This document shows, one piece after another, positions 26,901 through 34,628 of a stretch of DNA of 49,049 nt (positions are counted from its first letter, which is position 1; each line of letters begins with the position of its first letter). The DNA comes from a candidate division CSSED10-310 bacterium. GTDB taxonomy: Bacteria; CSSED10-310; JAFGJC01. Position numbers and translations under genes: made by a program. The notes under the pieces were generated by a model. It had not been told where the DNA came from. It ran no database searches and was given only the letters and a program-made list of their open reading frames with translations. The DNA lies in the NCBI GenBank assembly GCA_016927905.1, contig JAFGLW010000003.1, positions 1 through 49,049 of the forward strand, given 5' to 3'.

Positions 26901-27264
26901 AATTCCACCTCGCGGAATGCTGCTTGTTCTGGACGACACCGAACTGACCGAAGGTGATCTGTTCAATCTCCACTACCGGATATACAACCCGGATCAGGAA
27001 TCGTTCATATGTGATACGTACATTCTTCTGGGTGTTTACGGATCCTACTGGTGCTGGCCGTCCTGGAGAGATGTCTACTCCGGACTCGACAAGGTCACCA
27101 ACACGATACCGCCGGCCAGTATCTTCCAGGAAACGGCTTTGGAATTTGTATGGCCCGGCGGCGCTGGACAGGCCGGCGGATTGGAATTCATCGGGGCGAT
27201 ATTCCTTCCGGACACCTGGACTCTGGTGGGTGGTCTGCAGCTTATCGAGTGGGGATATTACTAG
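23914..27264 (+). CDS. Secreted subtilisin-family (S8) protease with Pro/Thr linker and shared C-terminal domain
   Basis: 1116 residues. Signal peptide (about 1-27), I9-type propeptide (about 45-150, VSDFFVVLREQADV...), then the S8 catalytic domain with D194 (NLDTGVDW), H243 (GQHGTHTMG) and S428 (GTSMAGPH). Next come a fibronectin-III-like domain (PPVISNVTIDDIGDTWVTVSW), a jelly-roll/MAM-like domain ending YCGWNIDDIMISS, a Pro/Thr linker of about 130 residues (870-999), and a C-terminal domain of about 110 residues shared with the proteins at 9639, 43621 and 46489. The start ATG has GGGAGG 5 nt upstream; the frame is open further left but only over the antisense of the GT9 gene. Probably surface-displayed and proteolytic. 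Its stop lies 1 bp from the convergent methyltransferase gene. Confidence 0.92.
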   Translation: MNRMSRWVMIIAVTVFIIGTGNPVPAASIDDSIRDLNRALEIVDPYVLDRIEQQGVSDFFVVLREQADVSPAKRIGNKTDKGRFVFNILQEVARRSQQALLKELDAAGVDYRPFYIQNMVLIRNGNMNLLVDMTTRPDVAGIRSNRPYEFENFQPEAYPADTPRTVEWNLSHVHFPEIWAEGFTGQGMVVANLDTGVDWDHPALKEHYRGWNGTTADHDYNWHACSTSGTCPDASVPCDDGQHGTHTMGTMVGDDGGGNQIGGAPGAKWIACGHLEDEAGFHECFEWFLAPYRHGESPAQGLPEMAPHVVNNSWGWPYGGGDYQYAPDIDALQAAGVFMEFSAGNEGDSCESLRSPGDYAQVLTTGASDAQDRIVSTSWTYWGSSRGPADPNIPGAPDFIKPEICAPGYDIRSSIPGTGYEGGWGGTSMAGPHTCAAVALLWSAAPDLVGDIVTTRELILNNAFTEPGGAGYWNQTCNGINAATTIPNHVWGWGLLDAYACFENLGGVYTDKDVYMLTDVVGLTVRDGAASGSVSVEIHSGTEPTPENVVLSEVSAGLFEGFIPCAPIPAVHGDGNLSVAHGDTITAYYAALDKTDTAMADGLPPVISNVTIDDIGDTWVTVSWSTDEPATSYVHYGQGVPDQTFGFDQLDTAHTVTVTGLSECIFYVFDVESADEAGNTTVDDNGGLHFSFETYDRVIYLDEPLDSNPGWSISGGQWAFGHPTGGGGEHGYPDPTGGYTGSNVYGYNLNGDYTNNMPAYNLTTTAIDCSDAEGVMFSFWRWLGVERSYYDHAAVQISTNGSTWTTIWSNPDEELADDEWVFQEFDVSAYADHQSTVYFRWVMGDTDVGWTYCGWNIDDIMISSLQPCNMPTPTPAPPTHTPVPPTSTPVLPTHTPAPPTSTPVQPTDTPVQPTDTPNPATATPVPPTATVPTGVPTNTPLPPTNTQFPATNTPIPTFTSAPPTNTPVSPTDTPFPPTSTPVPPTDTPVEPTQTPAIPPRGMLLVLDDTELTEGDLFNLHYRIYNPDQESFICDTYILLGVYGSYWCWPSWRDVYSGLDKVTNTIPPASIFQETALEFVWPGGAGQAGGLEFIGAIFLPDTWTLVGGLQLIEWGYY
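26521..26910 (+). repeat. Low-complexity Pro/Thr linker repeats in the subtilase
   Basis: About 390 bp of irregular 12- to 24-bp units coding P-P-T-x-T-P-V style peptides (PPTSTPVP, PTDTPV, PPTNTPL). Units drift in codon use, so the tract is old enough to have diverged. It separates the jelly-roll domain from the C-terminal domain and probably forms an extended, likely O-glycosylated stalk (inference). Confidence 0.8.
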
Positions 27265-27265
27265 A

Positions 27266-27922
27266 TCAGACCTGATACAGGTTGAGCAGGAGATTTGAAC
27301 TGTGGAGCCAGCGGATCAGTTCCAGCAATAGATATATCCCCAGGAAACTCATGGTGCTGATCAGCATCAGCCGCACCCGGCGCGGCTCCACCTCGATCGC
27401 TGAAGGTTCGTGATAATTCCGCAGTGACGGAATGAACCGGGGCACCTGCGCCCTGTAACGGTTATATTCCTCGCCATGAATGGCCAGCATTTTCCGTTCC
27501 TCATACAGGATGACCATGGGGTAATATCCGATAAAAAATCCTACGATCAACCCGAGGGCCAGTATGTTCATCGAGGTGATACCCAGCCCCAGAGCTCCCA
27601 GGAAACTGAAGAAATAAAGCGGGTGACGCGTGAGGGAATACGGGCCTGCGGTGATGAGGTTTTTCGATTTCTGACCGCTGATGTAAACCAATGCCCAGAT
27701 CCGGCCGGCAATACAGATTCCGATCAGCATCAGACTGGTCGTCCTCAGGATCAGATCCATGACCGGAGTTATATGCCAGGGATTATAAGTGAACAGCAGA
27801 ACGCTGATCAGCATGATGACACCAGTCCGGGTGATGGGCACGCGGTGTCCCGCGGCAAACCGGATGATCCCGCCGGCTCCGCCGTTCTGATCCGTTGATT
27901 TGTCCGGAACTTCCGACGTCAT
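27266..27922 (-). CDS. Isoprenylcysteine methyltransferase-like (ICMT/PEMT superfamily) membrane protein
   Basis: 218 residues with about five membrane helices. The hallmark block GPYSLTRHPLYFFSFLGALGLG (about 117-138) and the later EERKMLAIHGEEYNRYRAQVPRFIP match the SAM-binding C-terminal region of ICMT/PEMT-type methyltransferases. Bacterial members act on varied lipids or unknown substrates. The ATG at 27922 is preferred over a TTG at 27994, which has no Shine-Dalgarno; AAGGA lies a few bases upstream of the ATG. It converges on the subtilase with one base between the stops. The neighbours give no hint of its substrate. Confidence 0.82.
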   Translation of the reverse strand: MTSEVPDKSTDQNGGAGGIIRFAAGHRVPITRTGVIMLISVLLFTYNPWHITPVMDLILRTTSLMLIGICIAGRIWALVYISGQKSKNLITAGPYSLTRHPLYFFSFLGALGLGITSMNILALGLIVGFFIGYYPMVILYEERKMLAIHGEEYNRYRAQVPRFIPSLRNYHEPSAIEVEPRRVRLMLISTMSFLGIYLLLELIRWLHSSNLLLNLYQV

Positions 27923-28075
27923 GTCGTCCTTGATGTGAAAAAGGTTTCGGCCGGTCCAACTCAGACAGGCGCTGATTATCGTTCGTTTGAACAACGGTTG
28001 TCAATCCGGGTTCGGATGGCTCGTTCGAGCGTTCCGGGAAAAAACAGATCCGGTCCTGATCATCCATCCACGGGA

Positions 28076-28104
28076 TGGATAAACTCGAAAAAGGCCGCTA
28101 TAAT
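28076..28104 (+). promoter_or_regulatory. Candidate promoter for the gene at 28116
   Basis: A perfect TATAAT at 28099-28104 with TGGATA (28076-28081) 17 nt upstream. The -10 ends only 11 nt before the ATG at 28116, so the leader would be about 5 nt, near-leaderless, as also predicted for the genes at 3123 and perhaps 37112. Confidence 0.45.
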
Positions 28105-28115
28105 TTGAACTGAAG

Positions 28116-28574
28116 ATGAAACATATTCGAAACAATTTCGGCTGCATTCTGTTTCCGGTATTGCTCTTCTCATTGACCTGGGCGGTTCGTTCAGCCGCCG
28201 TGGATTGCCCGCCTGTTGAATTCTTTGAAGGGCGTTATGAAGCAGTGGGCAGAAAACCGGATTCAGGAGATTTATACACCGAATCCGTGACTGTGAAAGT
28301 CAAAGAAGGCAATTTAATCATGACGCGTTGTGCGGACGGGGAAACACGGATCTGGACCGGACGGTTCGAAACGGCCAGCCCGGATCGGATGACAGTATTA
28401 CGTTTCCGCAGCAGCCCGGATGGAACTCCGATGGAAATTACTTATACCTGGAACGTCGATCCGGATAACCGCCCCAGGCTGACAGGATATGTTTACCGGA
28501 AGGATGGTAAAACAAGGATCCCGGGAATGGATACTCTGTTCAGCAAGCACGGCAAAACGAGGGGAACACCTTGA
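28116..28574 (+). CDS. Small secreted protein of unknown function
   Basis: 152 residues. N-terminal signal peptide (about 1-28, ending SLTWAVRSAA). The mature part is beta-rich (EFFEGRYEAVGRKPDSGDLY, VTVKVKEGNLIMTR, MEITYTWNVDP) and ends in a basic tail. No family recognised. A good -10 box (TATAAT) lies just upstream of the ATG. The stop TGA at 28572-28574 overlaps the TTG start of the next lipoprotein gene (TTGA), suggesting translational coupling between two exported proteins. Confidence 0.65.
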   Translation: MKHIRNNFGCILFPVLLFSLTWAVRSAAVDCPPVEFFEGRYEAVGRKPDSGDLYTESVTVKVKEGNLIMTRCADGETRIWTGRFETASPDRMTVLRFRSSPDGTPMEITYTWNVDPDNRPRLTGYVYRKDGKTRIPGMDTLFSKHGKTRGTP

Positions 28575-29452
28575 GACAGTTCATCCGGATGGCTCTCTTG
28601 ATTTCACTCACGATCCCGGTCCTGACAGGATGCGATGATGACGATGTCACCGGACCGGATCCAACCCCGACTCCCGCACCCACCGCAGCACCCGCAACCC
28701 CGACCGCAACTCCCCCGCCGACCACCCCGCCGCAGCCGACAGCGACGCCTCCCGTTTATTCTTCAAGCTACGAGGGAATCACTTTGAATAACGACACCGG
28801 CCAGGTCGGCACAATCCGGTTCACATCAAAATCGAACGGCCAGGTGTCGGGCGCAGTAATCGTTGGTGTCGAATGTTACAATTCGGCCGAAGGTCGGAAC
28901 GAATATCGCGATGTCCCCGAATCGTTCGAAGCCGTATCCGATTCCGGCGGCTACTTCACATACCGGTTTGAAGATGCACCACCCGCGCCATATTATGAGC
29001 TTCTGGAGTTGAGCGGTTCAATTCTGGGTGTGCATGCCAGCGGTATCTGGTATTACCGGTTCCGGGCCGGAGGGCAGATTTACTACACATCCTGTCAATC
29101 CTCGGGAACCTGGGAGGCGGACCGCCTGTGCGTTCAGATCGACTCAAGCAAATCTGCCGCTCAGGGCGGGATGCCGTTCGGCAGCCAGCCGGACGATCCG
29201 GCTGCCCAGGTCGCCATAGGAATACCCGGCCAGATCGGCGGCGCAGGCCAGGCTGGCGTCCGCACTGATGTCCGCGTTCGGGTTGACATCCAGTATATAG
29301 AAAACGCCGTCCCGGATCCTCAGATCAATCCGGCCGTAATCGCGGCATCCGATTGCAGCGTACGCCGCCTTGCACACGCGCCCCATGGATTCGTATTCAA
29401 CAGGATCCAGCGGAGCCGGCAGCAGGGTGCGGATTCCCTCATAATGCCTTGA
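28571..29452 (+). CDS. Lipoprotein with Pro/Thr linker; apparent read-through tail antisense to the ATP-grasp gene
   Basis: 293 residues as an open frame. The lipobox Cys is at residue 17 (PVLTGC), then a DDDD stretch and a Pro/Thr/Ala linker (about 28-64). A beta-sandwich-like domain follows (GTIRFTSKSNGQVSGAVIVG... to GQIYYTSCQSSGTWEADR, about 70-190). Beyond about 29130 the frame runs 308 bp antisense through the conserved 3' end of the ATP-grasp gene, and the sequence changes to Ala/Gly/Pro/Arg-rich text typical of an unselected antisense frame. The natural protein probably ended near 29125 and the original stop appears lost. TTG start at 28571 with AGGGG six bases upstream. The role is unknown. 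Confidence 0.68.
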   Translation: MRQFIRMALLISLTIPVLTGCDDDDVTGPDPTPTPAPTAAPATPTATPPPTTPPQPTATPPVYSSSYEGITLNNDTGQVGTIRFTSKSNGQVSGAVIVGVECYNSAEGRNEYRDVPESFEAVSDSGGYFTYRFEDAPPAPYYELLELSGSILGVHASGIWYYRFRAGGQIYYTSCQSSGTWEADRLCVQIDSSKSAAQGGMPFGSQPDDPAAQVAIGIPGQIGGAGQAGVRTDVRVRVDIQYIENAVPDPQINPAVIAASDCSVRRLAHAPHGFVFNRIQRSRQQGADSLIMP

Positions 29453-30166
29453 CCCGGGAAGGAATTTGGCTTCATAGGTGCACAGACGGTCCTGAACACC
29501 GGTGAATAGCGAAAAATCCATTTCAGCCGGTGGCAGCATTTCGATGTGGCCGTTTCCCCACAATGATACATGCAGTTCACGGCCGTCAATGAAATCCTCA
29601 ACCAGCGCAGGTTGATCGTATGTTTTCAGAACGAAGTCAATCCGGATTGACAGTTCGCCCGGGGTCATGACCACCGATTCGGAAGTGATCCCGATGCTGC
29701 AGTGCTCGTTGACCGGTTTGACGATGGCGGGGAAACGGTTCCAATCGCCGGGTTCCGGCAGTTCGTAAATGCGCCATTCGGGTGTGGGAATATCAGCGCC
29801 GTCCAAAATCTTCTTGACTTCGCGTTTATCGGAAGCCAGTCGCAACGCTTCCGAACCGGCTCCCGTGAAAACGAAACCCAGCTCCTCCAGACAACCCGCG
29901 ACGAGCTGCTCGCTGTGCAAAATCCCCGGCAGACTTTCGCACCAGTTGAATACGATATGTTTCGCCGGATCGAACCGGGACAGGGAATCTGCGATATTCC
30001 CGTTCCGTACCGGGATGGATATGGTTGGATGACCGGCACCGGAAAGCGCGGTTTCAAGATCCGAAGCCAGGGACATGATTTCGCTCTGTTCCTGGAGGGT
30101 CCAGGTGGGATCGATATTGTAGATCAGCAGAACGGGAACGTCACGTGACCGGATGGCTAGGGACAT
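29144..30166 (-). CDS. ATP-grasp ligase (D-alanine-D-alanine ligase-like)
   Basis: 340 residues. A hydrophobic N-terminal strand (VPVLLIYNID), then the ATP-grasp core: the ASDKREVKKILDGADIPTPEW segment, FPAIVKPVNEHCSIGIT with the nucleotide-binding Lys, VEDFIDGRELHVSL, and the metal-binding end GRIDLRIRDGVFYILDVNPNADIS with Asp/Asn ligands. This is the arrangement of Ddl-type carboxylate-amine ligases, but the substrate cannot be fixed; other peptide ligases share this fold. The ATG at 30166 was chosen because upstream codons lack family sequence; no strong Shine-Dalgarno is visible. It follows the permease on the same strand by 166 bp. Its 3' end is overlapped antisense by the lipoprotein frame. 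Confidence 0.84.
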   Translation of the reverse strand: MSLAIRSRDVPVLLIYNIDPTWTLQEQSEIMSLASDLETALSGAGHPTISIPVRNGNIADSLSRFDPAKHIVFNWCESLPGILHSEQLVAGCLEELGFVFTGAGSEALRLASDKREVKKILDGADIPTPEWRIYELPEPGDWNRFPAIVKPVNEHCSIGITSESVVMTPGELSIRIDFVLKTYDQPALVEDFIDGRELHVSLWGNGHIEMLPPAEMDFSLFTGVQDRLCTYEAKFLPGSRHYEGIRTLLPAPLDPVEYESMGRVCKAAYAAIGCRDYGRIDLRIRDGVFYILDVNPNADISADASLACAADLAGYSYGDLGSRIVRLAAERHPALSGRFA

Positions 30167-30332
30167 CCCGGTATCCCGGGACCGCTGCCGGGATACGCCA
30201 TGCAGTCCAGCGGAGATATGAAACAGTTTACTGCTTCCCTCATCCTGCAAAAAAAATAACAGTCCGACATCCGCTTGGCAAGTATTTTTTTGCGATCCGT
30301 TTTCCCTTAGCGCGCAAGGATCATGAATCGGG

Positions 30333-30851
30333 TCAAACAAGTTTGAAAAGTCTCACCAAAAAGTTCGCCACAAAACCGATGATCGGCGGAAAAATCAGGA
30401 CACTGGCCAGACGGATCGCGGTGAACTGCCAGCCCAGAATCCCGATTTCCATGGGCAGTCGCGCCACCGCCCACAGCGACCAGCTGCTCAAAAACGCAAC
30501 CATGGTGCCGATCCCGGCTCCGGTATTGAGTAATCCTGCTACGATCGGCAGGCTGACATAGGGGCCGCCCGGCGTCAAACCGCCTGCCAGCGTCCCCAGA
30601 AATATCCCACGAAATCCGGACTCTTCGCCAACCCACCTGGACAGCTGCTCCCTCGGGATCAATTCCTGAACCAGCCCGGCTACGATGAACGCGAATACAA
30701 GCAGGGGAAGTATCTCATACAGCATCACTCCAGCGGATTTAACGCCGGAGATGTGTTTGCCTCCACCCTGCATGAACGCAAAAATAAACAGACATACGGC
30801 AAGAATGACCATTATAAGTGTCGGCCAAAGCATTTTCGTTTTCCTTTTCAT
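30333..30851 (-). CDS. Short permease-family membrane protein (ArsP_1/DUF318-like)
   Basis: 172 residues with about five membrane helices. The block GTLAGGLTPGGPYVSLPIVAGLLNTGAGIGTMVAFLSSW resembles the predicted-permease (ArsP_1, formerly DUF318) family, and this length fits half-size members, which may pair as dimers. The transported substrate is unknown. Its ATG at 30851 is only 5 bp after the stop of the M3 peptidase gene, so the two are probably one transcript. No Shine-Dalgarno is obvious, consistent with coupled translation. Confidence 0.75.
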   Translation of the reverse strand: MKRKTKMLWPTLIMVILAVCLFIFAFMQGGGKHISGVKSAGVMLYEILPLLVFAFIVAGLVQELIPREQLSRWVGEESGFRGIFLGTLAGGLTPGGPYVSLPIVAGLLNTGAGIGTMVAFLSSWSLWAVARLPMEIGILGWQFTAIRLASVLIFPPIIGFVANFLVRLFKLV

Positions 30852-30856
30852 TCGGA

Positions 30857-32587
30857 TTATTCGGATTCGATCCGTTCGATTTCATTCACGGCGTACCGGA
30901 TGAGTCCTTCCGCTAACTGACCGTGAAACCGGAAGGTCAGACCGGCTGCGCGGTACAGCTCCGGGATGGATCGTGAATACCCCAGTTTCATGGCATCCAG
31001 CCACCGCTTTACCGCAGGTTGGCCTTCTTCCCGGGCCCTTTTGAACACCTGCAGCGCCGCGATCTGGGCAATCCCGTATTCAATATAGTAAAATGGAACG
31101 ATGAATAGATGCGGAATAGACTGCCAGGCAATTTCAAGCGAATCCTCGTATCCCGTGCTGTCCGCTCCGGAAGGGAAGCGGCGCAATAGTTCCATCCACC
31201 TGTCATGTCTCTGCCGCGGTGAATGCCCGGGATTCTCGTAGATCCAATGCTGGAACGCATCGTTCCGGGCGGTGGAAACCAGGGAGAACAAAAGTTCCTC
31301 CCATTTCTCGATTTTACATCGTCTCCGGGTTTCAGGATCTTCGTACAGGATGTCCAGATGGTCGAGACCCAGTAATTCCATCGATTGTGATGCGCATTCG
31401 CCCCATTCCTGCGGTGTATTGCGGTAGGCGTGTACCGGGTTGTGAGCGCAGGAGCGTGTCTCGATCGCATGCCCGCTCTCATGAAGCAACACCATGAAAT
31501 CATAGTGCGTGCCGGTCGCATTCATGAATATGAACGAAACACCGGTTTCCGACATCGGCATGTTGAAACCCACCGGCATCTTGTTCGCACGGGTCGCCAG
31601 ATCGAGATTGCCGTACCGATCCAGAAGGCGCAGATGGTCACCCAGCCGGACATGAATTCGATCCAGGACGGCAGCGGTGGTTTCGATCAGTTCCCCGGTG
31701 GTTTTGAACGGCCGGAGCGGCTGGTTGCCCTCCGGATCGACGTTCATGTCCCAGGGCCGGAGTTTTTCGATTCCAAGCTTCTGTCTGCGCCGCTCAATCC
31801 TGTCCAGCCAGACGGGAGTGACATGTTTCTCGATCGTTTCGTGGAACCGGATGCAGTCTTCCGGTGCGTAGTCGAAACGGCTGTACTGAAGATGTCTGAA
31901 ATCGCGGAAATTGGGATATCCGGCGTTTTCCGCCATCCGGTGGCGCATTTCAACCATCCGGGAATAGATATCGTCGATTCGATCCCGCTCCGCCATCCGA
32001 CATTTGCGCATCGTATGCCACGCTTTTTCTCTCAGGTCCCGCTCCGTTTCCTTCAGAAACTGGGCGATCTGAGTCATGTTTCGCGTTTTTCCTTCAAACT
32101 CCGCAACCATCCCACCCACGATCGAGCTGTATGTTTCACCCAGCTGAGCGTCCTCAATAGCCAGCGGAACATTTGAATCCGTGAACAGACGCTGCTGATT
32201 CTTCAGAAGCTTGATGAACTGGCCATATCGATCCAGGTTCAGATCCTTAAGATGGGGATTGTCCAATATCTTCCTTTCCAGATTGTTCGACCGGGGGCCG
32301 GCATGGCTGATGATCGTTTCCTGAAACCGCTTGAAACGGTTTCTGGCTGCTTCGTCGGCGGTGTTTATTGAAGTGGCCAGCTGGATCCTGGCATGCTCCT
32401 CCTCCAAAGCTCCGTTCAGGCCGCTCATGTCCAGTATGAGTTGTTCCAGATCGGCGGAAGACCGGATTTCCCGGTCGAGAAGATCGTCAAAAAGCGGTTT
32501 GACCTGCTTCCAGTCACATAAGTCGATTTTCAACGGAACATAATACCGGTTTTCCAACCGCATCGATTCCGGTTCTGGACTTGTCAT
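30857..32587 (-). CDS. M3 family oligoendopeptidase
   Basis: 576 residues, a cytosolic zinc peptidase that digests short peptides. The zinc site LLHESGHAIE (H369, E370, H373) is followed 27 residues later by the EWGECASQSMELL segment, which supplies the third ligand, as in M3/PepF-like enzymes. The C-terminal region (IPHLFIVPFYYIEYGIAQIAALQVF) carries the family Tyr residues that flank the active site. The ATG at 32587 has AAAGGA 7 nt upstream; the frame is open upstream to 32680 without family sequence. It is followed at once by the permease gene. Together with the secreted proteases it fits peptide feeding. Confidence 0.92.
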   Translation of the reverse strand: MTSPEPESMRLENRYYVPLKIDLCDWKQVKPLFDDLLDREIRSSADLEQLILDMSGLNGALEEEHARIQLATSINTADEAARNRFKRFQETIISHAGPRSNNLERKILDNPHLKDLNLDRYGQFIKLLKNQQRLFTDSNVPLAIEDAQLGETYSSIVGGMVAEFEGKTRNMTQIAQFLKETERDLREKAWHTMRKCRMAERDRIDDIYSRMVEMRHRMAENAGYPNFRDFRHLQYSRFDYAPEDCIRFHETIEKHVTPVWLDRIERRRQKLGIEKLRPWDMNVDPEGNQPLRPFKTTGELIETTAAVLDRIHVRLGDHLRLLDRYGNLDLATRANKMPVGFNMPMSETGVSFIFMNATGTHYDFMVLLHESGHAIETRSCAHNPVHAYRNTPQEWGECASQSMELLGLDHLDILYEDPETRRRCKIEKWEELLFSLVSTARNDAFQHWIYENPGHSPRQRHDRWMELLRRFPSGADSTGYEDSLEIAWQSIPHLFIVPFYYIEYGIAQIAALQVFKRAREEGQPAVKRWLDAMKLGYSRSIPELYRAAGLTFRFHGQLAEGLIRYAVNEIERIESE

Positions 32588-32788
32588 GTCTGGATCCTTT
32601 CTGTCAGGCGCTATAATGAATTGGATATCGTCTTTTCTGCAGGCAGCCGGCGACGCAAAGCCGACGACGAGAGCTTTCATATCACAGTCAGCGGGATTAC
32701 TCCAAATCCAGTTCGATATGGTTGACGGGCAGATACCTGCGGTACCAGTTTTCCCGGGATATTCCGGATCAGGAAATTCACGGCGGAT

Positions 32789-32818
32789 TTGATTCCGACC
32801 ATGAGGACTCGATAGAAT
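32789..32818 (+). promoter_or_regulatory. Sigma-70-like promoter for the rubrerythrin-like gene
   Basis: TTGATT (32789-32794), an 18-nt spacer and TAGAAT (32813-32818). The start near 32825 leaves a leader of about 39 nt with AAAGGA (32851-32856) seven bases before the ATG at 32864. The TAGAAT box matches two other promoters in the window. Confidence 0.55.
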
Positions 32819-32863
32819 AATGCAGGAGAGCTGGAAACCTTCTGATTCTGAAAGGATTGAAGC

Positions 32864-33370
32864 ATGAGTGATAAAGCTATGATCATCGGGTTGCTCGATA
32901 AAGCCATCGCCGTCGAGAAAAAAGGAGCGAAGCTGTATTACGAGTTGTCTCAGTCAACCAGAGATCCCCAGGTGAAAAGGCTGTTCCAGCGTCTTTCCGG
33001 CGAGGAGATGCAGCATTATGAGTTTGTCAAGCAACTGAAAGCCTATGCGGAGAAAGATGCCCGATGGGAATTTGAAGACCCGGAAATCATGGTGCGAGTT
33101 GGGTTGGTTACGGTCGCGGAATTCCCCCAGATCGATCCGTTCCTAGTCCCGGATCTGGCATCACTGGGCGAGGACGCTTCGATTCTGGAAGCCCTGAAAT
33201 CGTCTTTTGAGGCCGAAAAAAAACAATATACGGCCTACCGGAGACTGTCGGAGGAATTTGAGGAGCAGGAAGCGCGGAACATTCTCGTTCACCTGGCTAA
33301 TGAAGAACGCAAACACGCGCTCGATCTGGCTGGAGAACACAACCGGCTGATCAGCGGTGGGAAAAAGTAG
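32864..33370 (+). CDS. Ferritin-like/rubrerythrin-type di-iron protein
   Basis: 168 residues forming a four-helix bundle with the di-iron ligand pattern of the ferritin-like superfamily: E18 in VEKKG, E48 and H51 in EEMQHYE, an acidic residue in SSFEAEKKQYTAY (about E116/E118), and E148 and H151 in NEERKH. No Cys pair for a rubredoxin domain is present, so this is the short, rubredoxin-less form. Such proteins often handle peroxide or iron in anaerobes. It converges on the Fe-S aldo/keto reductase with 3 bp between stops. It has its own promoter. Confidence 0.86.
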   Translation: MSDKAMIIGLLDKAIAVEKKGAKLYYELSQSTRDPQVKRLFQRLSGEEMQHYEFVKQLKAYAEKDARWEFEDPEIMVRVGLVTVAEFPQIDPFLVPDLASLGEDASILEALKSSFEAEKKQYTAYRRLSEEFEEQEARNILVHLANEERKHALDLAGEHNRLISGGKK

Positions 33371-33373
33371 GAA

Positions 33374-34486
33374 TCATTCCGAGGATTTTCCGATCGTTTC
33401 GAAAAGCTCCAGAGCCTGACGCAGGAGATCGCGGACTTCCAGATGCTGCGTGCAGCGTTCCTCGCACAATCCGCAGTCGATACACTGATCGGGTGACACC
33501 CATTTCTCCCCGGCGTCCTTTTTCATCCAGCCGTAGAATGCATGGGCGGTTTTGTCCATGCCCATGAAGGTATAATTCAGTGACGTCAACACCGAAGGAA
33601 TATCGATGTTTTCGGGGCAGGGAAGACAGTACTTGCAGGCAGTGCACAACGCCTGGCCCAGCTCCTGGTACTGAGCCTTGATCAAGACCAGAAATTCCGG
33701 ATCCGGTCCGGTGATCCGGTCTCCCATGACCGCATTTTCCTCCACATGCTCGATTTTGCCCATTCCGGCCAGGGCCGTCGTGACCTCGGGATGGCTCAAG
33801 ACGAACCGGAGAGCCGACTGAACGACCGATTCGCCTTCGTGCCGGATCAGAAAACCGAGTTTTTCGGCGGCGGACGGGACCATGCCGCCCCCCAGCGGAT
33901 TCATGATCGCCACACCCATGCCGTTCTCGTGCGCCGCCAGAATCCCGTCATACCGGTTCGTATAATTGAGAATGTTGTACCCCAGCGTGATACCCTCGAA
34001 CGCACGGCTGTCGCACATCCGCCGGATTTCCGCTCCGTTGGCGTGGGTCGAAAACACGATGTGTTCGACGAGACCCTCAGCTCTGGCTTTCACCGCTCCC
34101 TCATAAGGCCCGTCCGGAGCCATCACCCGCTCGAAATGCTCCCAGTCCATGATGCACCACATGTGAAAAAAATGGATCCGGTCGATGTTCATCCGAGCCA
34201 GGGCCTGATCGATTCTCTTGCGGACATCATCGGCTTTGGGTTGGGAATAGATCGAGCTCTTGGTGGATACATACACGGCATCTTTCAACGTTTTGAACGC
34301 CTGCCCGAATAGCGATTCACTCCGGTCCTGGCAATAACCCGGCGCGGTGTCGAAATAGTTGATGCCCGTCTCGACGGCGCGGTGAATCACACGGACCGCC
34401 TCCTCATCATCCTTGCCGAACCGCATCCCGCCGAACCCGATAATGGAAATATCCTTGCCTGTCTGAGCGTATTTCCGATACTGCAT
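33374..34486 (-). CDS. Aldo/keto reductase with C-terminal 2x[4Fe-4S] ferredoxin-like domain
   Basis: 370 residues. The AKR barrel has the catalytic tetrad D46, Y51, K76 and H108 (INYFDTAPGY, STKSS, IHFFHMW). The C-terminus has Cys groups at 281/284/287/290 (CTACKYCLPCP) and 335/338/341/345 (CIDCGLCEERC), which would hold two [4Fe-4S] clusters. This domain pair is common in anaerobes, where the fusion links NAD(P)H or ferredoxin to carbonyl reduction; the substrate is unknown. Start ATG 34486 has GAAGGAGGG upstream, and a perfect TATAAT -10 (minus strand, 34507-34512) sits just before it, with no good -35. Confidence 0.91.
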   Translation of the reverse strand: MQYRKYAQTGKDISIIGFGGMRFGKDDEEAVRVIHRAVETGINYFDTAPGYCQDRSESLFGQAFKTLKDAVYVSTKSSIYSQPKADDVRKRIDQALARMNIDRIHFFHMWCIMDWEHFERVMAPDGPYEGAVKARAEGLVEHIVFSTHANGAEIRRMCDSRAFEGITLGYNILNYTNRYDGILAAHENGMGVAIMNPLGGGMVPSAAEKLGFLIRHEGESVVQSALRFVLSHPEVTTALAGMGKIEHVEENAVMGDRITGPDPEFLVLIKAQYQELGQALCTACKYCLPCPENIDIPSVLTSLNYTFMGMDKTAHAFYGWMKKDAGEKWVSPDQCIDCGLCEERCTQHLEVRDLLRQALELFETIGKSSE

Positions 34487-34628
34487 GACCGCCCTCCTTC
34501 AGAATCATTATATCATTTGAATCCGCCGATTGCCGCTTGGCGACTGATACTGGCCGGAAGAATCATTGTTGTGGAGCCGGATCAGCCGGTAACAGTGCTT
34601 CATAAGCTGAATGTCAGGGATAATCCGA

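Noticed and set aside
26521..26910. Tandem-repeat appearance, possible CRISPR array
   Set aside because: The units are variable and in frame, coding a Pro/Thr linker; spacers are not unique and there are no cas genes.
32641..32680. GACGCAAAGCC motif resembling part of a c-di-GMP-I riboswitch
   Set aside because: The preceding GGGCAAACC-type half and the linking stem are missing, and the nearest gene on the + strand has an ordinary promoter (32789-32818) downstream of it. Chance match.
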